From Mercurialis annua (Eukaryota > Streptophyta > Magnoliopsida > Malpighiales > Euphorbiaceae), in the NCBI RefSeq assembly GCF_937616625.2, contig NC_065577.1, positions 40,453,001 through 40,517,000 of the forward strand: 64,000 bases of DNA. Reading direction: 5' to 3'. The notes under the pieces were generated by a model that was not told where the DNA came from, searched no databases, and saw nothing but the letters and a program-made list of their open reading frames with translations. The stretch's first letter is position 1, and each line of letters starts with the position of its first letter. This document shows, one piece after another, positions 11,393-25,497 of this stretch. A program made the translations under genes and the position numbers.

Positions 11393-13468
11393 ATGGCGGA
11401 CTTCATGAAGCAAATCTTGTCAAAACCAATCCAATTAGCAGATCAGGTAATTGAGCTTGCGAAGGAAGTTAATTCATTCAAAGAAGAGTGCAGTAAGATC
11501 ACGTACCACACCAAAAAGCTTAAAACAATCATCAATGGCATGGTAGCCCAAGGAAGATCCATCTCCTATCAACGACCGCTACAACGAACCGTCGCCGAGA
11601 CTGAGCAAGTCCTCGACGGAGTCATTTCCCTTCTTCTCAAGTGCCGCGGCGACGGAATTATGAAACTTCTCTTCACGGTAATTCCTACTGCTACTTTTCC
11701 AAAAATTTTATCTCAATTAAAAGGTTCAGTTGAAGATTTTACCCAAATCCTACAGTTGCTAGAGTTCGTAGAGAATCATTCTTATTCTTATAATTATCAA
11801 GATCATCCGGGGATTTCATTAAAATTAGCAATTCAGTCATCAAAGCCAAGAAGGGCTCATTTTCCAAAGGATTCCTTAGAATTATATTATAAATTCGTAT
11901 CAGAGGATGATTTTGGTTTGAGCGATGAATTTCTTGATGTAATTTATAATCCGTCCTCTATGAAAAAGTACATTCGTTATGAAGCCTATCAGGATCGTAA
12001 TTTTTCAGAACTATGGGAATTTGCTAAAACTGGAGATCATCATTTGCATCCGAATTTGATCGCCGGTTATCTGATTGTGGTCGCTGATAGTCTACAAGCA
12101 ACTTCAACTAATCTTCAATTTCATAACATCCTTTGGACAGTATGGCCGCTGATCGGCAACCTAAATCATACTTCGCAAGATCGTCGATGGTTCGGTCTAA
12201 AATTGATGTTGTTGGTTTCTCAACTCAGTGATAATCACAAGAAAGTGATTATCGAAGAAGGGGCAATCTCACCGTTGCTGAAATGGATGGAAAAGGGCAG
12301 AATTGGAGATCAACAAATGGTTGCCAAGATAATCGGAACATTAGGGTACGACTCGGAAAGTGTGAATCGCATGATTGATGCCGGTGTTTTCTTGAAATTT
12401 GCTGAAGTTCTCAAAGAAAGTCCTATGAAGGTTCAAGCTGAGGTAGCTTGGGCAATTTCTGAATTTGCAGCAAATTGCCCTGAATCTCAAGATGTGTTTT
12501 TGCAGCGTAATATAGTTTACTTGCTCATTAAACATCACCTTTCATTTGAGACAGTTCGACTCGATCACAATGCTTTTGTTATCAACAAAGCCACATCCGT
12601 GCTTTCTATAGTAATGGCAAGAAGTCGACTCGATAGACGAAAGGCGATGGATGAAAGTGACGACAACAAAAACAACACTCGACTTCCGAATCGACAACAT
12701 CCTTCACTTAGGAGCACGAGTTTAAAGGGCAGGGAACTCGAAGAGCCTAACACGAAGCACCAAATGCAAGTGATGACTGCTAGAGCATTGTGCAACCTTG
12801 TCAAAGGAAACCTCTCTATTTGTTGTTGCGTTACAGAGTCGAGAGCTTTAATGTGGTTCGTGGTGCTCTTGGATATCGGAACAGAGGAACTTCAGTATCA
12901 TTCAGCTATGGCATTGATGGAGATCACAGCAGTAGCAGAGGAAGATACAGAATTGAGAAGATCTTCATTCAAGCGCGGTTCACCTGTTTTTAAAGCTTTT
13001 GTGGACCGACTTGCAAAAATTATAGAAAACCCGAAATCCAACCTTCTCATCCCATCCATCAAAGCTATTGGAAATTTGGCAAAGACATTTAGAATGACAG
13101 AGGCAAGACTAATCAGTCCGTTGGTCCTACTTCTGAATGCAGGTGAACCCAATGTTTGGAACGAGGTTGTAAATTCTCTCACGAAGTTCGCTTCCCCAGA
13201 AAACTTTCTTCATGTCGATTACTCCAAGGAAATCATTAATGCCGGAGGAGTAAAGCTATTGGTTGAGCTTGTATGTCGGGATATACAATGCTCGGGTTTA
13301 CTTCTCCTATGCTATCTTGCCTTAGATGTACCGGAAGATAATGCGCTAGTGGAGGCTAATGTGCATGCTGTTCTAGAATGGGCAGCGAAGCAAGCTTCCA
13401 TTAGTCAAGATAGATCATTAGACTCTCTACTGACAAAAGCTAAAAGTAAATTAGAGCTTTTGAGGTGA
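11393..13468 (+). CDS. ARO-like armadillo-repeat protein, copy 2
   Basis: A single open frame of 691 aa, close to the usual ~650-670 aa of ARO proteins. Residues 1-125 hold the conserved N-terminal helical region (MADFMKQILSKPIQLADQ, YQRPLQRTVAETEQVLDG, FTVIPTATFPKILSQLKGS). The middle and C-terminal parts are armadillo repeats (VIIEEGAISPLLKWM, MIDAGVFLKFAEVLKESP, CSGLLLLCYLALD). A basic, polar linker near residues 410-450 (SRLDRRKAMDESDDNKN) splits them. No signal peptide or membrane segment. The start is shared exactly with copies 1 and 3 (GCATCCATGGCGGA). By family it would be a cytosolic scaffold in tip growth; that is inference. Confidence 0.85.
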   Translation: MADFMKQILSKPIQLADQVIELAKEVNSFKEECSKITYHTKKLKTIINGMVAQGRSISYQRPLQRTVAETEQVLDGVISLLLKCRGDGIMKLLFTVIPTATFPKILSQLKGSVEDFTQILQLLEFVENHSYSYNYQDHPGISLKLAIQSSKPRRAHFPKDSLELYYKFVSEDDFGLSDEFLDVIYNPSSMKKYIRYEAYQDRNFSELWEFAKTGDHHLHPNLIAGYLIVVADSLQATSTNLQFHNILWTVWPLIGNLNHTSQDRRWFGLKLMLLVSQLSDNHKKVIIEEGAISPLLKWMEKGRIGDQQMVAKIIGTLGYDSESVNRMIDAGVFLKFAEVLKESPMKVQAEVAWAISEFAANCPESQDVFLQRNIVYLLIKHHLSFETVRLDHNAFVINKATSVLSIVMARSRLDRRKAMDESDDNKNNTRLPNRQHPSLRSTSLKGRELEEPNTKHQMQVMTARALCNLVKGNLSICCCVTESRALMWFVVLLDIGTEELQYHSAMALMEITAVAEEDTELRRSSFKRGSPVFKAFVDRLAKIIENPKSNLLIPSIKAIGNLAKTFRMTEARLISPLVLLLNAGEPNVWNEVVNSLTKFASPENFLHVDYSKEIINAGGVKLLVELVCRDIQCSGLLLLCYLALDVPEDNALVEANVHAVLEWAAKQASISQDRSLDSLLTKAKSKLELLR

Positions 13469-13911
13469 TCTGATGGATACAGCCATTAGTCAATTGGTAT
13501 ATGTAACTTCTTATCGTGTGTAATTGTATGAGTGCAAAAGTAGAACCAAACTTAATCCATAAATTTGGTTTGTTTTGAAAAAACATAAAAAAAAATCAAT
13601 TTTTCCATTACGTTTAATATGTAAGCTGTTGCTTGTCATGTTGAAGAAAGGCTCTAAATGCAACAAAGGAAACCAATGACTGATGGTAAACCAATTCGTG
13701 TGTCAATCCGAACACGACATGTATTAAACCGTGTCATAAACGGATTGATTCGTTTATGACATGGACGCATTTAACTTCAAATCTAATCCGTTATATTCTC
13801 ATGTTAGGCAGATCGAATTTGTGTGTCATAACTCATAACCCATTCTTGTATTCTTTTACTCTTGAATAAATGAAAAACAACATAAGATAGCAACTTAAGT
13901 ATAGATCGAAC
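13469..13911. other. Spacer between convergent ARO copy 2 and PP1 remnant
   Basis: No gene. It carries the tandem-unit block GAAGAAAGGCTCTAAATGCAAC near 13642 and is much shorter than the equivalent spacers after copies 1 and 3, so material has been lost. Confidence 0.4.
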
Positions 13912-14880
13912 CTGATGAGCGCGACAAATAAGATCTAAGTCATGCTTTGTCAAGAATTCCGACACTTTATCGAGGCCAAAGGTGTATGAAACTCCTCTAT
14001 TATTCATTTCCCATCCTCGGACATCGCTATCAGGATCCGACTTAGCAAATCGCAAACTAAACTGCTGTTTGGAACATCAGTTGGTCAAGGTAAATTTCTA
14101 ATTTGATCCAGACTTATCAAGACAGTCTATGAACCTCAGCCTCTTAGTGAGAATACGACTCAATCAAAATTCTAGACAAGCCCGATAGCACGAATTTCTG
14201 AAAACTATGGCGTAAAGTAATTGTAGCCATGGAAAAAGCACAGCAGTTTGGCCAAATTTGATCTGAAGAATTCTGTTTCAATTATAGTCTAGTTATAAAA
14301 CTCGCAAAAATTTAGATTTTTTTGGATCATTGAACCTAAGGGTTGTGCAATATATAGTAAAAGCTAGTCAGGTTGAGCAATTCAAACTACACATAACTAT
14401 AGTGTGCAAAGAAGTAGGAGTGATACCAGAGATAGTGATGGGCGCTTCGAGCTCAAGCAAATTAGGCTGTCGAAAGAATATCTCTCCACCAGAGCAACAT
14501 AGCTGCCTGATCTCAACTTCCCTGAGAGAGAGACCATCTTGACCGGCCTCTCTAGCCGGCTTAAAATAATGTCCTCCAATACGGCAGGATACAAAACTAT
14601 TTTATCTACTGTAGCTTTCTGATCTTCTAGTCCGCTGGTTTTGATCATGGTAAGCACTGTCTACAGAATTTTCATGAACAAGTAACGAACAGTTAAACAT
14701 CAAACCAGCGAATTAAAAATATCAGAAAAACGCTCAATCTTAAGATTTAAGAATCAAACCTTGAGAGAGTTCTGAATGAGATGGTGTTCAAGAAGGTGGA
14801 GACTTAGTTTGACTTGCTGTTGTTCGTGTTGAACGGCGCGGTGGTGTAGTCATTGACTTCTTCTCGTCGTCATAAGAATT
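13912..14880 (-). pseudogene. PP1-like pseudogene, internally deleted
   Basis: Three blocks of the N-terminally extended PP1-like gene remain in order. 13912-14125 is the 3' part of the large catalytic exon ([17 protein letters not shown], then broken after WSD). 14413-14635 is the [12 protein letters not shown] exon with small indels that break frame. 14755-14880 is part of the Pro/Ser-rich N-terminal exon. The GDIHG, GDYVD and GNHE parts and the last exon are absent. No continuous frame exists. Confidence 0.8.
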
Positions 14881-15332
14881 ATATGTGCTCACATATACAA
14901 GCCTTTTGATCCCAAAATCCACGCAGGGTTCCAAAATGTGGCAAGTTCCGTTGATATTGACCCATCAACACGACCAAAAAAATTCAAATGCTAAATTTAA
15001 CAATCATCACACAAATGAATTTCATTGAGGAATTTTATCAAACACTAAGTGTGCATAATTGAAACAAAGATCAACGCAGAGAATAACAATTGATATAAAT
15101 AAAACAGAATTGTTTTTTAACGGAACCTTGTAATCCAAAATTAAAGTTCGATCCGGTTCAATTTAAAAAAATTATATAAATCATAGTCGGTTATGGCGGA
15201 CTTCAAACCGAACCGAACGAACCAACCGATACTCAGCAGCCCTATCCACATCTCTCAATTATCCAAGTCAATGCTTCTTGCTCTGCTACTTCATCAGATT
15301 TCTAGTCAAAACTTCATAAATTAGTAGCATCC
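14881..15332 (+). promoter_or_regulatory. Upstream region of ARO copy 3
   Basis: No gene. A TATA-like ATTATATAAA lies near 15171-15180, about 150 bp before the start codon. The 15180-15332 segment is shared with ARO copy 1. Confidence 0.35.
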
Positions 15333-17702
15333 ATGGCGGATTTCATGAATCAAATCTTTTCAAAACCATTTAAATTAGCAAATCAGGTAATATATCTTGC
15401 TACTGAAGTCAAATTTTTCAAAGAAGAGTTCGATCAGATCACTAACCAGACCAAAGAGCTTGAAGCAATCTTCAATCTTATGGTAGCTCAAGGAACCTCC
15501 GTCTCCTATCAACGGCCGCTACAACGAACCGTCGCCGAGACCGAGCAAGTCCTCGACGGAGTCATCTCTCTCCTCCTCAAATGCAGCGGCGATGGAATCA
15601 TGAAATACTTCACCAATATTCCCACAGCTGTCTTTCAGAACACGTTTTCTCAGCTAGAAAGTTCCGTTGACGACTTTACTCAGATCCTACGGCTGTTAGA
15701 GTTCTTGGAAAATCATGCTTATGATCATATTCTTGATCATCCAAGGTATTCGTTAGATGTGCATCGTGATTATGATCGGTGGTCGTTAGATACGCATGAT
15801 TATGATTTTTGTGATATGAGTTTACCGTGTTATGTCGAATTAATGTCGAATATGCGTCAAGGAATTGGATCGGATTCATTTAATTTACATGATGATGATG
15901 ATGATGATGATGATGAAGTAGTTTCGACTGAGTTTGATTTAAGTGATGAACATCTGGATATTCGAACGGATTCAATTGATTTACATCATGATGATGAATT
16001 AGTATCGAATGAGTTTGATTCAAGTGATGAACATCTGGATATTCGAACGGATTCATTTGATTTACATCATAATGATGATGAATTAGTATCGAATGATCTT
16101 GATTATAATCGAACGGATTCATTTGATGATGATGAGTATCAGGAATTAGTAGCGAGCAATGAACATCTTGGTGTAGTGTATTATTCTTCTTTTACAGGGA
16201 AGTACATTCCTGCTGCCTATCAGGATCCTAACTTTTTAGCATTATGGAGACTTATTGATGCTGGAGATGATCATTTGCATCCGGATGTGATCGACGGTTA
16301 TCTGAATGAGGTTACGGATAGTCTAAAAGCAACTTCAACTGATCTTCTATTTCATAACATTGTTTGGGCTGTATGGCCGCTAATCGGCAACCTATATCAT
16401 ACATCGCAAAATCGTAGATGGTTCGGTCTGAAGTTGCTTTTGTTGGTTTCTCAACTCAGTGATAAACACAAGAAGGTGATTGTAGAAGAAGGAGCGATCT
16501 CACCGTTGCTGAAATTGATGGAAGAAGGTGGAGTTGAAGATCAAGAAATGGTTGTCAAGGTAATTGGAACACTAGGGTACGACTCCGAAAGTGTGATACG
16601 CATGATTGGTGCTGGAGTTATCTTGAAATTCGCTGAAGTTCTCAAAGAAAGTCCTATGAAGGTTCAAGCTGAGGTAGCTTGGGCAATTTCTGAAATTGCA
16701 GCAAATTGCCCTGAATCTCAAGATGTATTTTTGCAGCGTAATATAGTTTACCTGCTCATTAAGCATCATCTTTCGTTTGAAACAGTTCGACTTGATCAGA
16801 ATGCTTTTGTTATCAACAAAGGCACATCAGTTCTTTCAATAGTAATGGCAAGAAGTCGACTCGATAGACGAAAGGTGATGGATGAAAGTGATGACAACAA
16901 GAACCACAAACAACTTCCGAATCAACAAAATCCTTCACTTCGGAGCACAAGTACAAAGAGTAGGGAACTCGAAGAGCCCAAGACAAAGCATCAAATGCAG
17001 GTGATGACAGCTAAAGCATTGTGCAGCCTTGTCAAGGGCAACCTCTCTATTTGTCGTGGTGTTACAGAGTCGAGAGCTTTGATGTGGTTCGTGGTGCTCT
17101 TGGATATTGGAACAGAGGATCTTCAATATCATTCAGCTATGGCACTGATGGAGATCACAGCTGTAGCAGAGGAAGATACGGAATTGAGAAGATCCACATT
17201 CAAGCGTAGTTCTCCTGTTTTTAAGGCTTTCATAGACCGACTTATGAAGATTATTGAAAACCCAAAATCCAACATTCTCATCCCATCCATCAAAGCTATT
17301 GGAAATTTGGCAAAGACATTAAGAATGACGGAGGCTAGAGTACTCGGTTTGTTGGTTCGACTTCTAAACGCAACAGAACCCGAAGAAGTTCGAAACGCGA
17401 CGATAAGTTCTCTCACAAAGCTAACTTGCCCGGAAAACTTTCTTCACGTTGACTACTCCAAGGAAATCATTAGGGCCGGTGGAGTTAAGCTATTGGTTGA
17501 GCTTGTGCGTCATGATATGCAACTCTCAGCTTTACATCTCCTATGCTATCTTGCGTTAGATGTACCGAAAGATAATGCATTACGGGTGGCTAATGTGCTT
17601 GCAGTTCTAGAATGGGCTGCGAAGCAAGCTTCCATGAGTCAAGATAGATCATCAGACTCTCTATTGAAAAAGGCTAAAAATAGATTAGAGCTTTTGAGGT
17701 GA
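15333..17702 (+). CDS. ARO-like armadillo-repeat protein, copy 3, with acidic insert
   Basis: A single open frame of 789 aa, about 100 aa longer than copy 2. The N-terminal ARO region (MADFMNQIFSKPFKLANQ, AETEQVLDGVISLLLKC) and the C-terminal armadillo repeats (VIVEEGAISPLLKLM, PMKVQAEVAWAISEIAANCP, LHLLCYLALDVPKDN) are intact and end in RLELLR as in copy 2. The extra length is an Asp/His/Ser-rich insert at residues ~150-280: a run of eight Asp encoded by pure GAT, then imperfect 27-28-residue repeats (SDEHLDIRTDS.DLHH). Such an insert is not part of the ARO family as I know it. It ends convergently with the intact PP1 gene, separated by ~2.6 kb. Probably a functional scaffold protein; effect of the acidic insert unknown. 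Confidence 0.85.
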   Translation: MADFMNQIFSKPFKLANQVIYLATEVKFFKEEFDQITNQTKELEAIFNLMVAQGTSVSYQRPLQRTVAETEQVLDGVISLLLKCSGDGIMKYFTNIPTAVFQNTFSQLESSVDDFTQILRLLEFLENHAYDHILDHPRYSLDVHRDYDRWSLDTHDYDFCDMSLPCYVELMSNMRQGIGSDSFNLHDDDDDDDDEVVSTEFDLSDEHLDIRTDSIDLHHDDELVSNEFDSSDEHLDIRTDSFDLHHNDDELVSNDLDYNRTDSFDDDEYQELVASNEHLGVVYYSSFTGKYIPAAYQDPNFLALWRLIDAGDDHLHPDVIDGYLNEVTDSLKATSTDLLFHNIVWAVWPLIGNLYHTSQNRRWFGLKLLLLVSQLSDKHKKVIVEEGAISPLLKLMEEGGVEDQEMVVKVIGTLGYDSESVIRMIGAGVILKFAEVLKESPMKVQAEVAWAISEIAANCPESQDVFLQRNIVYLLIKHHLSFETVRLDQNAFVINKGTSVLSIVMARSRLDRRKVMDESDDNKNHKQLPNQQNPSLRSTSTKSRELEEPKTKHQMQVMTAKALCSLVKGNLSICRGVTESRALMWFVVLLDIGTEDLQYHSAMALMEITAVAEEDTELRRSTFKRSSPVFKAFIDRLMKIIENPKSNILIPSIKAIGNLAKTLRMTEARVLGLLVRLLNATEPEEVRNATISSLTKLTCPENFLHVDYSKEIIRAGGVKLLVELVRHDMQLSALHLLCYLALDVPKDNALRVANVLAVLEWAAKQASMSQDRSSDSLLKKAKNRLELLR
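15891..16130 (+). repeat. (GAT)8 run and 81/84-bp coding tandem repeat
   Basis: 15891-15914 is eight consecutive GAT codons. From 15936 an 81-bp unit (GAT.TAAGTGATGAACATCTGG…) is followed at 16017 by an 84-bp copy differing by few bases and one added codon, then a partial third unit from ~16101 (GAATGATCTTGATTATAATCG…). All indels are multiples of three, so frame is kept. Confidence 0.85.
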
Positions 17703-20344
17703 TCTGATGGATGCAACCATTAATCAATCGGTATATGCAACTTCTTTGCAATTGATTTAACTGGCTTTGGTTTCATTGGATTTAAAACATGTCAAATCTT
17801 ATTAAATTCAGTTCCAAGTTCATCGAAGAAAAAAAGTCAGTTCAATTTGATTTGTGCTGAATGCAAACCCAACCTGTTAGGTCCATTTGTTACAGAATTG
17901 CATGAACAAGCTGCATTCTATATCAATTATAAAAGCACAAAGCAATGCCACAACAGCACTCCAGCTGCAACTTGTAAGTAGGGGTAAGCAGACCGTCTGT
18001 TTAATTAAGAACCAACTAATTTAACCAAAACAAAATAGATTTGTTAAATTAGTATCGCCCCTATTCATAAGCTATTGATTCTTACATTGAAGAAAGGCTC
18101 TAAATGCAACTAAGGAAACTAACGACTGGCGGTAAAGCAGAATACAGCATCTTAAGCATTAAAAAACAGAGAGAAACAAAAATGAACATCTTTTACCATG
18201 AGAATCTGCACATATGACAATACACCCACCAGTCAGTGCTGAAATCTGATTTTGGAAGGTAAATGCAACTACCTTTGAGTTGCTCAAACCCAAATTCACA
18301 TTTAGATTACCATCTTAAAACTATGTACACAGGGACAAATCATAAGAACTAAGGGGAAAAAACGGTAACTCAGACTAAAATGAGAAAAAATTATGAATTC
18401 GGGCCTTTCGTACACCACACAGTATCAGCCTCCATGCAGGACTTCTGAAGACATCACGCAACCAACCAGTGATTAAGCATAAAGCACACTCACAAGTCAT
18501 ATCTCCAAGTTAAAAGATTCCTAGCTGGAAATCTTCAGGTTCAACTAGTTTCCCTGTGAAATTTGGAAAATACCAGAATAAGCAAACAGAAAACATAAAT
18601 CGACACAAGAGCCAAGAAGTTTGAAGTGCTTAGCAGCAATTGCTTACTACTGATTTGCAGTGGCGGAGCCAAGGGGCGAATTTGTTTTTTCAGTTTTTTT
18701 AAAACAAACAACAATATTCTTTGCCCAAAAGAATTGAAAAGAATAGTCAAACGACATGTTTAAAAAAAAATAACAGATGCAGGGGGCAGCATGCAATTGA
18801 GCTACCCGTAGACCTCTGGCCGCCGTAGGTGGGAAGGCTGCCCACCCCAGCACCCCATCCCTCAGCTTCTGCTGCTGTGGTGAGTGATTTCAACTGATAT
18901 TCAGAGCCAATGTATGTTTGCTCAATAAATCAGATAATCAGGACATATATCAGAAATTTAAAACAATGAAACATTTCTTCATTGAATGTGCATTAAAGAA
19001 CTATTTCTAGCTAAAAATATGAAACTACAATGCATTCGCTTTTGCTCTCAATATAATAATCTTTTTCTTTAAATTTGTCAATAATGCCCATGAAAAATAA
19101 CACTAATAGAAATTGTAGCCAGACTTTCTTTTAGATCCATATGAGATGTCATGTATAACAAATTAACAATTGTTACTAGGCACAATCACTTTTAAAATTC
19201 AAACCATTGCATCTTTCATCAATTACGACCAAACCTTTAAATTTTTACAATTATGTCCAATTTGAAAGATTATTTTTGCAATAGTGTTCAAAGTTTTGAA
19301 AATTTACCTTTTAAATCAAAACCTTTGTATCTTTTATCAATTACGACCAAATTTTAAAAATGTTGTCTAACTTCTAAAAGATATATGCATTAGTCGAAGT
19401 TCAAATTATCTTTCAGTTAGATTTTAGAAGCTCGCATCATGACATGCAATGCAAACACACAGTAGAAAGAATCATCAACCTGGCTATGATGATGATTCTA
19501 ACAAACAGTGGAGAGTCTATGATAACTGTTCAATCTTTTTATCATTATCACTGAACAAAAAATAATCAGTGACATGTTTGAAAGCACATAATGATGTGGG
19601 TTAACACACACAAAGACACCAAAAAAAAACTATTTTCGAAACTTTATTAAAACAAACAGGAAATGAGGATTGCCAGCATATGGGTTCATGAACTTGAAAT
19701 GAAGGAAGAAATATCAAATAGCTGGTGAACGAATGAATCCAAATTGAGAAACAAAGGGTGTCCAAACACCAAGTGAAGATATCAAAAGTAATACAATAAT
19801 CATTGCACGTGACACAACACATTACTGAATCCGAGCATACTAGTCGCAAACTCTTTGCCCCACAGCAAAATTAAGTAAGCTGTTAAGATTAGATGAGATA
19901 AATACTTCCAAGCGAACAGCCTAAAACTAAGTGCCTCGAACTTAAAACTTCCATTTTTCTACCTCTAAAGGCATACCGTTTTCAATCAAATAGATACTCT
20001 ACTAAAACCGCTAGACTGGATTAATTGTCTTCAAGTGGAAAGGTATTAGAAAGCTAAATGTTTCTCATGATAATTAAAGGATCGGAAATGTTACTGTCTC
20101 AACGCAAACCCATAAAGCATTTACAGGCATGTGTATACATATTTTTTCATTAAGATGGTAACTGTGATACTTTGAACTGAATACTTTTAGAAAAACATGG
20201 AAGTTAACAATAATTTATTAGAAGCATCAACAAGCCTTAAAAAGAATAACAGAGCTTTAGAGGCACATAAGCATCGTCATATTTATTAAAGGAAAATTAT
20301 TTGCTGACCTGGTTAAAGACTAGGAATCATTCACGCTGCAGCCA
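17703..20344. other. Spacer between convergent ARO copy 3 and PP1
   Basis: No gene. About 17750-18560 matches blocks downstream of ARO copy 1 (8940-10020), in the same order. A GC-richer stretch, ~18655-18860, begins CAGTGGCGGAGCCA, a sequence often seen at the edge of dispersed plant repeats, so it may be a small TE insertion. 19190-19390 holds a diverged direct repeat (ATCAATTACGACCAAA twice). The rest shows nothing recognisable. Confidence 0.45.
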
Positions 20345-22226
<1,882 letters not shown>

Positions 22227-25200
22227 ATGATGAAAAAATTCGACAAACCCTATGGTGTGGGGGTTGAGGAATTTGTTTAATGTGGGGATTTTCTCGGGAA
22301 AATTATGGGAAATGAGAAGGAAAATTTGTGTCTAATAATAATAAATATTTTATATAAATATATAAACAGTAGTAATGAAGTGTTATTCCGAATTTGGAAA
22401 GGAGATAGGCTGCAATATCTATGCGGCGGAGGTGTCTATAATCATGTAAAATTTTGGTTTTTGTTGAAAACGGTGTCGTATTTCCTAATTACTTAATTTT
22501 TTATTTTATTTTTATTTTTTGGATTTGGGACTTTTGGGTAAATTTTACATGTATAGTCCTTCATATTTTATCTATTTTTTTTATTAAAGTCATCTAATTT
22601 ATTTTGTATTGAAAAAGACTTTGACATTCAAATATGTCAATTTAACGTATTTTCCGTCGAAAAATATTAATTCGTACGCTATGAATACAGAAAAGGACAT
22701 ATCTTGATGCTGGTTCAATATGACAACATCGAGCTATTATTTGATATCTTCTCATAACATTGTATATAGTAGGGCGAGACTTTTTTGTAATTTTTTTGTT
22801 TTATTTCTTTATAAACTGTTCGCAATATGACAAGATTTTTTATAAATTTTGTTTCAGTATTTATAGATACATAATATGTTACAGTAGTTTATATATATGT
22901 CGCATATTACACTCATTTTAATATCAAGAGTTTTGAGTTACAAAATAAAATAAACGCATTTTAGTGGGAAATCGATAAAATGGCAGAAAATGTGTGTAAA
23001 AATTACTCATCTTTTGAGTCGAAATATTAAAAAAGAATAATATATTTCTAATATATTTTACTTTGGGGAATATATAGGTCTCTTGTCATTTTTTTATATT
23101 GAAAACGCACCTAATATTTTAAAAATAATTCAATAACACCCTTAAAGAAAACCTTGTTAACATTTAATTTTGTCAATTAAAACATATTTATTTGCTTTTG
23201 TGAGATGGAATACTTTTTGCTTACATAGATTAATGGGTGACTCATCACATGCTAGGGTGGGACTCTAAACATTACCTTGTAAACCATGCATCTATTGTAA
23301 AAAAAATGTTCTACTTAAAAAATGGACAAATTAAAATGATATAAAAATAAAATAATTTACAAAGTCATCCCTGATTTTAGTCAAGGGGATTAGTTTAGTC
23401 CGATTTGGAAGTATTTGAAACTTCAGCGAAATAGCTAGGAAATTTCATTTGGACCAAAAGATTGTTGGCGTTTCTATTTTAATTTTAGTGTGTGTTTTGT
23501 CTATGATTTAATTGTAAATTAATGATAAATTATAAATTATTTTGTAATTTTAAAATAAAATTTTTTACGTTGATAATTTAAAGTACAAATATAAACTTTC
23601 TATAATTCATAATACAAAACAACTTTTTTGATAAAAAATACTGATGTAAGCGTTGAAATATATAATACCATGCCACAACAACAACAATTTATATTAAAAA
23701 ATAATGAACAGTATTCTAAATCATTGAAAATTTATAGTTCATATTTAAATTGCAAAACCGGATTTTTTGTTAAAATTATCAAATACGCTAATGTTTATAT
23801 TATATGTTGCAATAACGATTAATTTGACAATTTTGCACAAAAGGTCAATTAAGATTGTGACTCTAATTGTTTTAGAGATCCAAATCGCTTGCATCGCCAA
23901 AAACAATTTTATCTCCAACGATGAAAAAAACTATTCTTAATTTCGATTAGAATAGATCTAATAAAATTAAGATAGTAAGGTAGAAAATAACTTATAAATC
24001 TAGACTAAAATTGGCCAAGAAAAAAAATTTATTCAAAATTAAAGACAAAAACTATGGAAAAAGGCTAAAAAAAATGAATTTGAGAGATTGGGGAGGTAAT
24101 TTTTGGCCAAAAATGGCCAAAAACCACCTCCCAAATGAACAAAAAGGTAAAACTTATTAGAGTTTGAGAGGTTTCTCAAAAGAGAGTGACGGCTAGGGTT
24201 ACTTGTTTTACCCTTTTAGCATTCAGAAAAAAGCTTGACGTTCTCATAATTGAAATCAAGATTACGAAGCAGCTTATATAGTAGATCAACATAACTAACT
24301 CAAGGTAATAACAGAACAGATGCAGCTTGATTGAATTAGTTACCAGAATTAGTCACAAAATTAGTTTCATCATTTTCAGATGGAGCAACGGAGCGATCTT
24401 GTGCAACAAATTGAATTAGTTGAGCAACCGATTGAGCTCGATTAGTAGATTGACTCGCAGTCGAGGCGCAACTTGTTATTTTATTCGGCTTTAAATTGTC
24501 TAATAATTCGTTAGTTGCATTAGCTTCAATTTGTATATAATGCTTCAATTATTTTATGTCATTTCATTTGAAGGGATAAAAGAAGCCAAACTGTCTAAGT
24601 TTAAAGTGTTCATTTTAAAGCTATAAATTTAGATTTAATTGAACTTTTTTGTTAAGTTTATAGGGCAAAATTGTTGAATAATTTTGCTATTACAATATTT
24701 TGTTTAACTAGTCAATTAAGTTAAACGCTGGATAATAACTTGTCAAGCGTGAGTTCAATTACTCACACAAATACTCTCCCTCTTTAATTATATATATAAA
24801 AAAAAGTAGAAAAGTTATTAATGATTTTTTTAGGCTAGTTTTGCATTACGTACTATGCACGTGACTCGACAATTTATATATAACTATATCAATTTACTTT
24901 ATTTATAATAAATATTAAATTAATTAGAGTTTTAGTTAGGAATAAATATAATATCTTAATTTATTAATAATTAATAATTAGTAATTTATTATAATAATTA
25001 AATTTATTATAATTATACAAATATATTTTATGTATAATTAATGTTATATCAGTTAGAATTTTTGTTGAATTAGAAAATATTATTATGAGTTGAATTAAGA
25101 CTATTAATTATGCTATTAATTATAACAATGTGTTTTATACTATATAATTAATGTTAAAAAATAAAGAACAGTTCTTCATTCCTTATAATACTACTCCGTT

Positions 25201-25271
25201 AAAGAGTTGCGTCCGACTGTCTCAGAACTCAACAATCATCAAAGCTCACTGAGAAACCAATGTGTTTTATA
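22227..25271. other. Gene-poor AT-rich stretch
   Basis: I see no supported gene, RNA or clear repeat. 22227-22440 is the PP1 5' flank. The 70-codon open frame on the minus strand at 24336-24548 shows no recognisable motif, and I do not call it. Confidence 0.4.
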
Positions 25272-25497
25272 TGAGAAATTCTTAGGTAGACTCAGTTCAC
25301 CACGTCATCCGTGGACTAAGCCAATCATATCATAACACTTCATCAAAATGAGGGTATTCTTGTAATATCATTATTTAAAAGTGTATGCAAATAACAAACG
25401 AAATTATAAGAATGCCCTCATTTTAATGAGGTGTTATGATATAATTAGTTTGGTCCACGAATGACGTGGTAGACTGAGTCTACATAAGAATTTCTCA
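25272..25497. repeat. MITE, 226 bp, with 7-bp target duplication
   Basis: Both flanks are TTTTATA (25265-25271 and 25498-25504). The ends TGAGAAATTCTTA and TAAGAATTTCTCA are inverted, and pairing continues for ~95 bases per arm (GTAGACTCAG, CCACGTCAT.CGTGGAC, ATGAGGG.ATTCTT), leaving only a short loop. Very little divergence between arms suggests recent insertion or gene-conversion-like replication of the arms. Confidence 0.85.

Noticed and set aside
24336..24548. 70-codon open frame on the - strand
   Set aside because: No recognisable domain, no splice partners, in a gene-poor AT-rich region.
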